Source: Rickettsiales bacterium (GTDB lineage: Bacteria > Pseudomonadota > Alphaproteobacteria > Rickettsiales > UBA3002). Taken from it: a DNA stretch of 8,796 nt. The notes beneath the pieces were generated by a model. It worked only from the letters and a program-made list of their open reading frames with translations, did no database searches and had not been told where the DNA came from. The position numbers and the translations under genes were made by a program. Every line of letters begins with the position of its first letter. The first letter of the stretch is position 1. The stretch lies in NCBI GenBank assembly GCA_027489915.1, contig JAIXZB010000051.1, forward strand, positions 1 to 8,796, written 5' to 3'. Shown here piece by piece: positions 8,601 through 8,796 of this stretch.

Positions 8601-8796
8601 TGCGATCACGTATCGGTGATATAAAGTATCACTATGATCGTAAGGATAATTCTTATGACGCTGAATTATACAAAGAGTATTGCGCTTCACTAGTGGATGT
8701 TTTGCGCTCACAAAATATCTTTGCGACGCGTGAACAGGAATGGCGACAGGCTATTTTTGATTTCAGTGAAGGTAAGCGCGATTCAGAGGCATTGCA
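5615..8796 (+). CDS. Unknown modular giant protein, 3'-truncated at the window edge (at least 1060 residues)
   Basis: The frame runs unbroken from ATG 5615 to the last base. No signal peptide or membrane segment is visible, so it is probably cytoplasmic. Three linker-like stretches suggest segments: about 238-258 (Glu/Lys/Pro-rich), 488-503 (Lys/Glu/Pro) and 857-886 (Gly/Ala/Asp). The four segments are therefore about 1-237, 259-487, 504-856 and 887 onward. Several parts share a strand-turn-strand-helix look, for example near 270-304, 656-685 and 762-792. The phrases VLVRISPEE (122-130) and VLMRISLEE (429-437) match at seven of nine positions. Residues 980-1000 look like a charged helix. I recognise no nuclease, ATPase or other catalytic motif and do not assign a function. 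Long antisense frames within it have shadow-like composition. It is transcribed divergently from the HD-PIN unit. Confidence 0.88.
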   Translation, partial: MSKQDKNASFIDALLKASERGDIEIVREARLKGPLGSLENTESSYVALYPKTAEARDWLLAQKDSISISGRVEPAFGFEGKYYLHNGAEKAFIERGIACANDGFGPNRPHAMPKYPSDGKAVLVRISPEEDVGGHTHALVFAVPYDPNKSLVNQLRTDGFLPNNEGDGFLHAFYMNRKTGTALYAVPIAEPLAESLLANPYNTIENWLDSPPVDTSQCALEQVVTALAPHLRHVPRQVQEPVQAVKVEKELEPKKTLPSLHSQREGLRELGLRVVHQMQPNGGKQSWLVHDKKHSLKYFVNAARIEDPLKLGAEESFIKDDVRRLIGKEELQRLEVLLGYALPEMEPLPLNERQIQNIFKPRRYPQSTEMIKVGHVAFARLLPAGDGTTLEYYMYIAADQKMRVQAVIDKLQISPRQYITLSEEKERPVLMRISLEEAAWSALKNEAARAHAAGHTTFLQLEDGRSEQAFNSAMRELCGVKVDREAIKKEAEAPRKEPVKNSGDASIALVAELIGGYSILHGSVDRVSRDSWGKVKARVTSPSLFVRGSINELRHIEKVLKKQTEDFADLNTVSLVVGHKKMNNKEKGVLEIRCSDAQLVRILTALPESATMHKHDSALASDSYKTVIEHYFKGQEQVSSERNATKEAWKHLAELSLIPVRVSAPNKHKLAVVATQMEQLREFLSGFASPLAALDGIEIRFGGVMKSLRKEGEPDNVILQEIKSARDAVKSSLQQVQEGFPTRIQKRLDYLESERKRIEDAGVRTHFVILNPDNRSLRVLAPLVEQRVLRMDELGNSGTIQLLPDDKQQIIDHMKSVGVAVHDANAAVIAADALVDWAAQKRSDFLARREKPTTVIVGKAAARREDPAGAQTDVGSGGVQDPVGRNVMKAIVSSAQHLKGVFAWERQEPQFSNYATEDSIGVQPVLALVAHTHDEVQYIKKLYNAMLDAGLLMEQPRFYGEVIPENARQNSGTVQPEETDGKRELLEAEKSRLENVRSRIGDIKYHYDRKDNSYDAELYKEYCASLVDVLRSQNIFATREQEWRQAIFDFSEGKRDSEAL

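Overview
The window is a compact bacterial segment of four long genes, none of which matches a gene I can name with a symbol. ATG starts with AGG-type ribosome binding sites, short gaps and TGA and TAA stops point to a bacterium using the standard bacterial code. GC content looks close to 50%. A proteobacterium is plausible, but nothing here fixes the taxon. I see no tRNA, rRNA, CRISPR array, insertion sequence or phage structural gene.

Layout: (1) positions 3-1622, plus strand, the 3' part of a gene of at least 539 codons of unknown function. (2) 1613-3796, minus strand, a 727-residue protein whose two ends together look like a PIN nuclease fold, separated by about 530 residues. (3) 3802-5298, minus strand, a 498-residue HD-superfamily protein lying just upstream of the PIN gene with a 5-base gap. 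(4) 5299-5614, a 316-base divergent intergenic region holding both outward promoters and a small inverted repeat. (5) 5615-8796, plus strand, a gene open to the end of the window (at least 1060 codons), with at least four segments joined by charged or Gly/Pro-rich linkers and with recurring beta-strand/helix units.

How the genes relate: the HD and PIN genes form one minus-strand transcription unit and are probably translationally coupled. They start back to back with the giant gene and end tail to tail with the first gene, sharing a 10-base overlap inside a perfect 12-base palindrome. The plus strand is rich in G and T throughout, even across the minus-strand genes. The composition therefore seems to follow replication strand rather than transcription, with the plus strand probably leading.

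Main points of interest: a candidate PIN domain interrupted by a very large insertion, its close pairing with an HD-type phosphohydrolase, and the unrecognised modular giant protein divergent from them. Whether the four genes form one functional system cannot be decided from one window.
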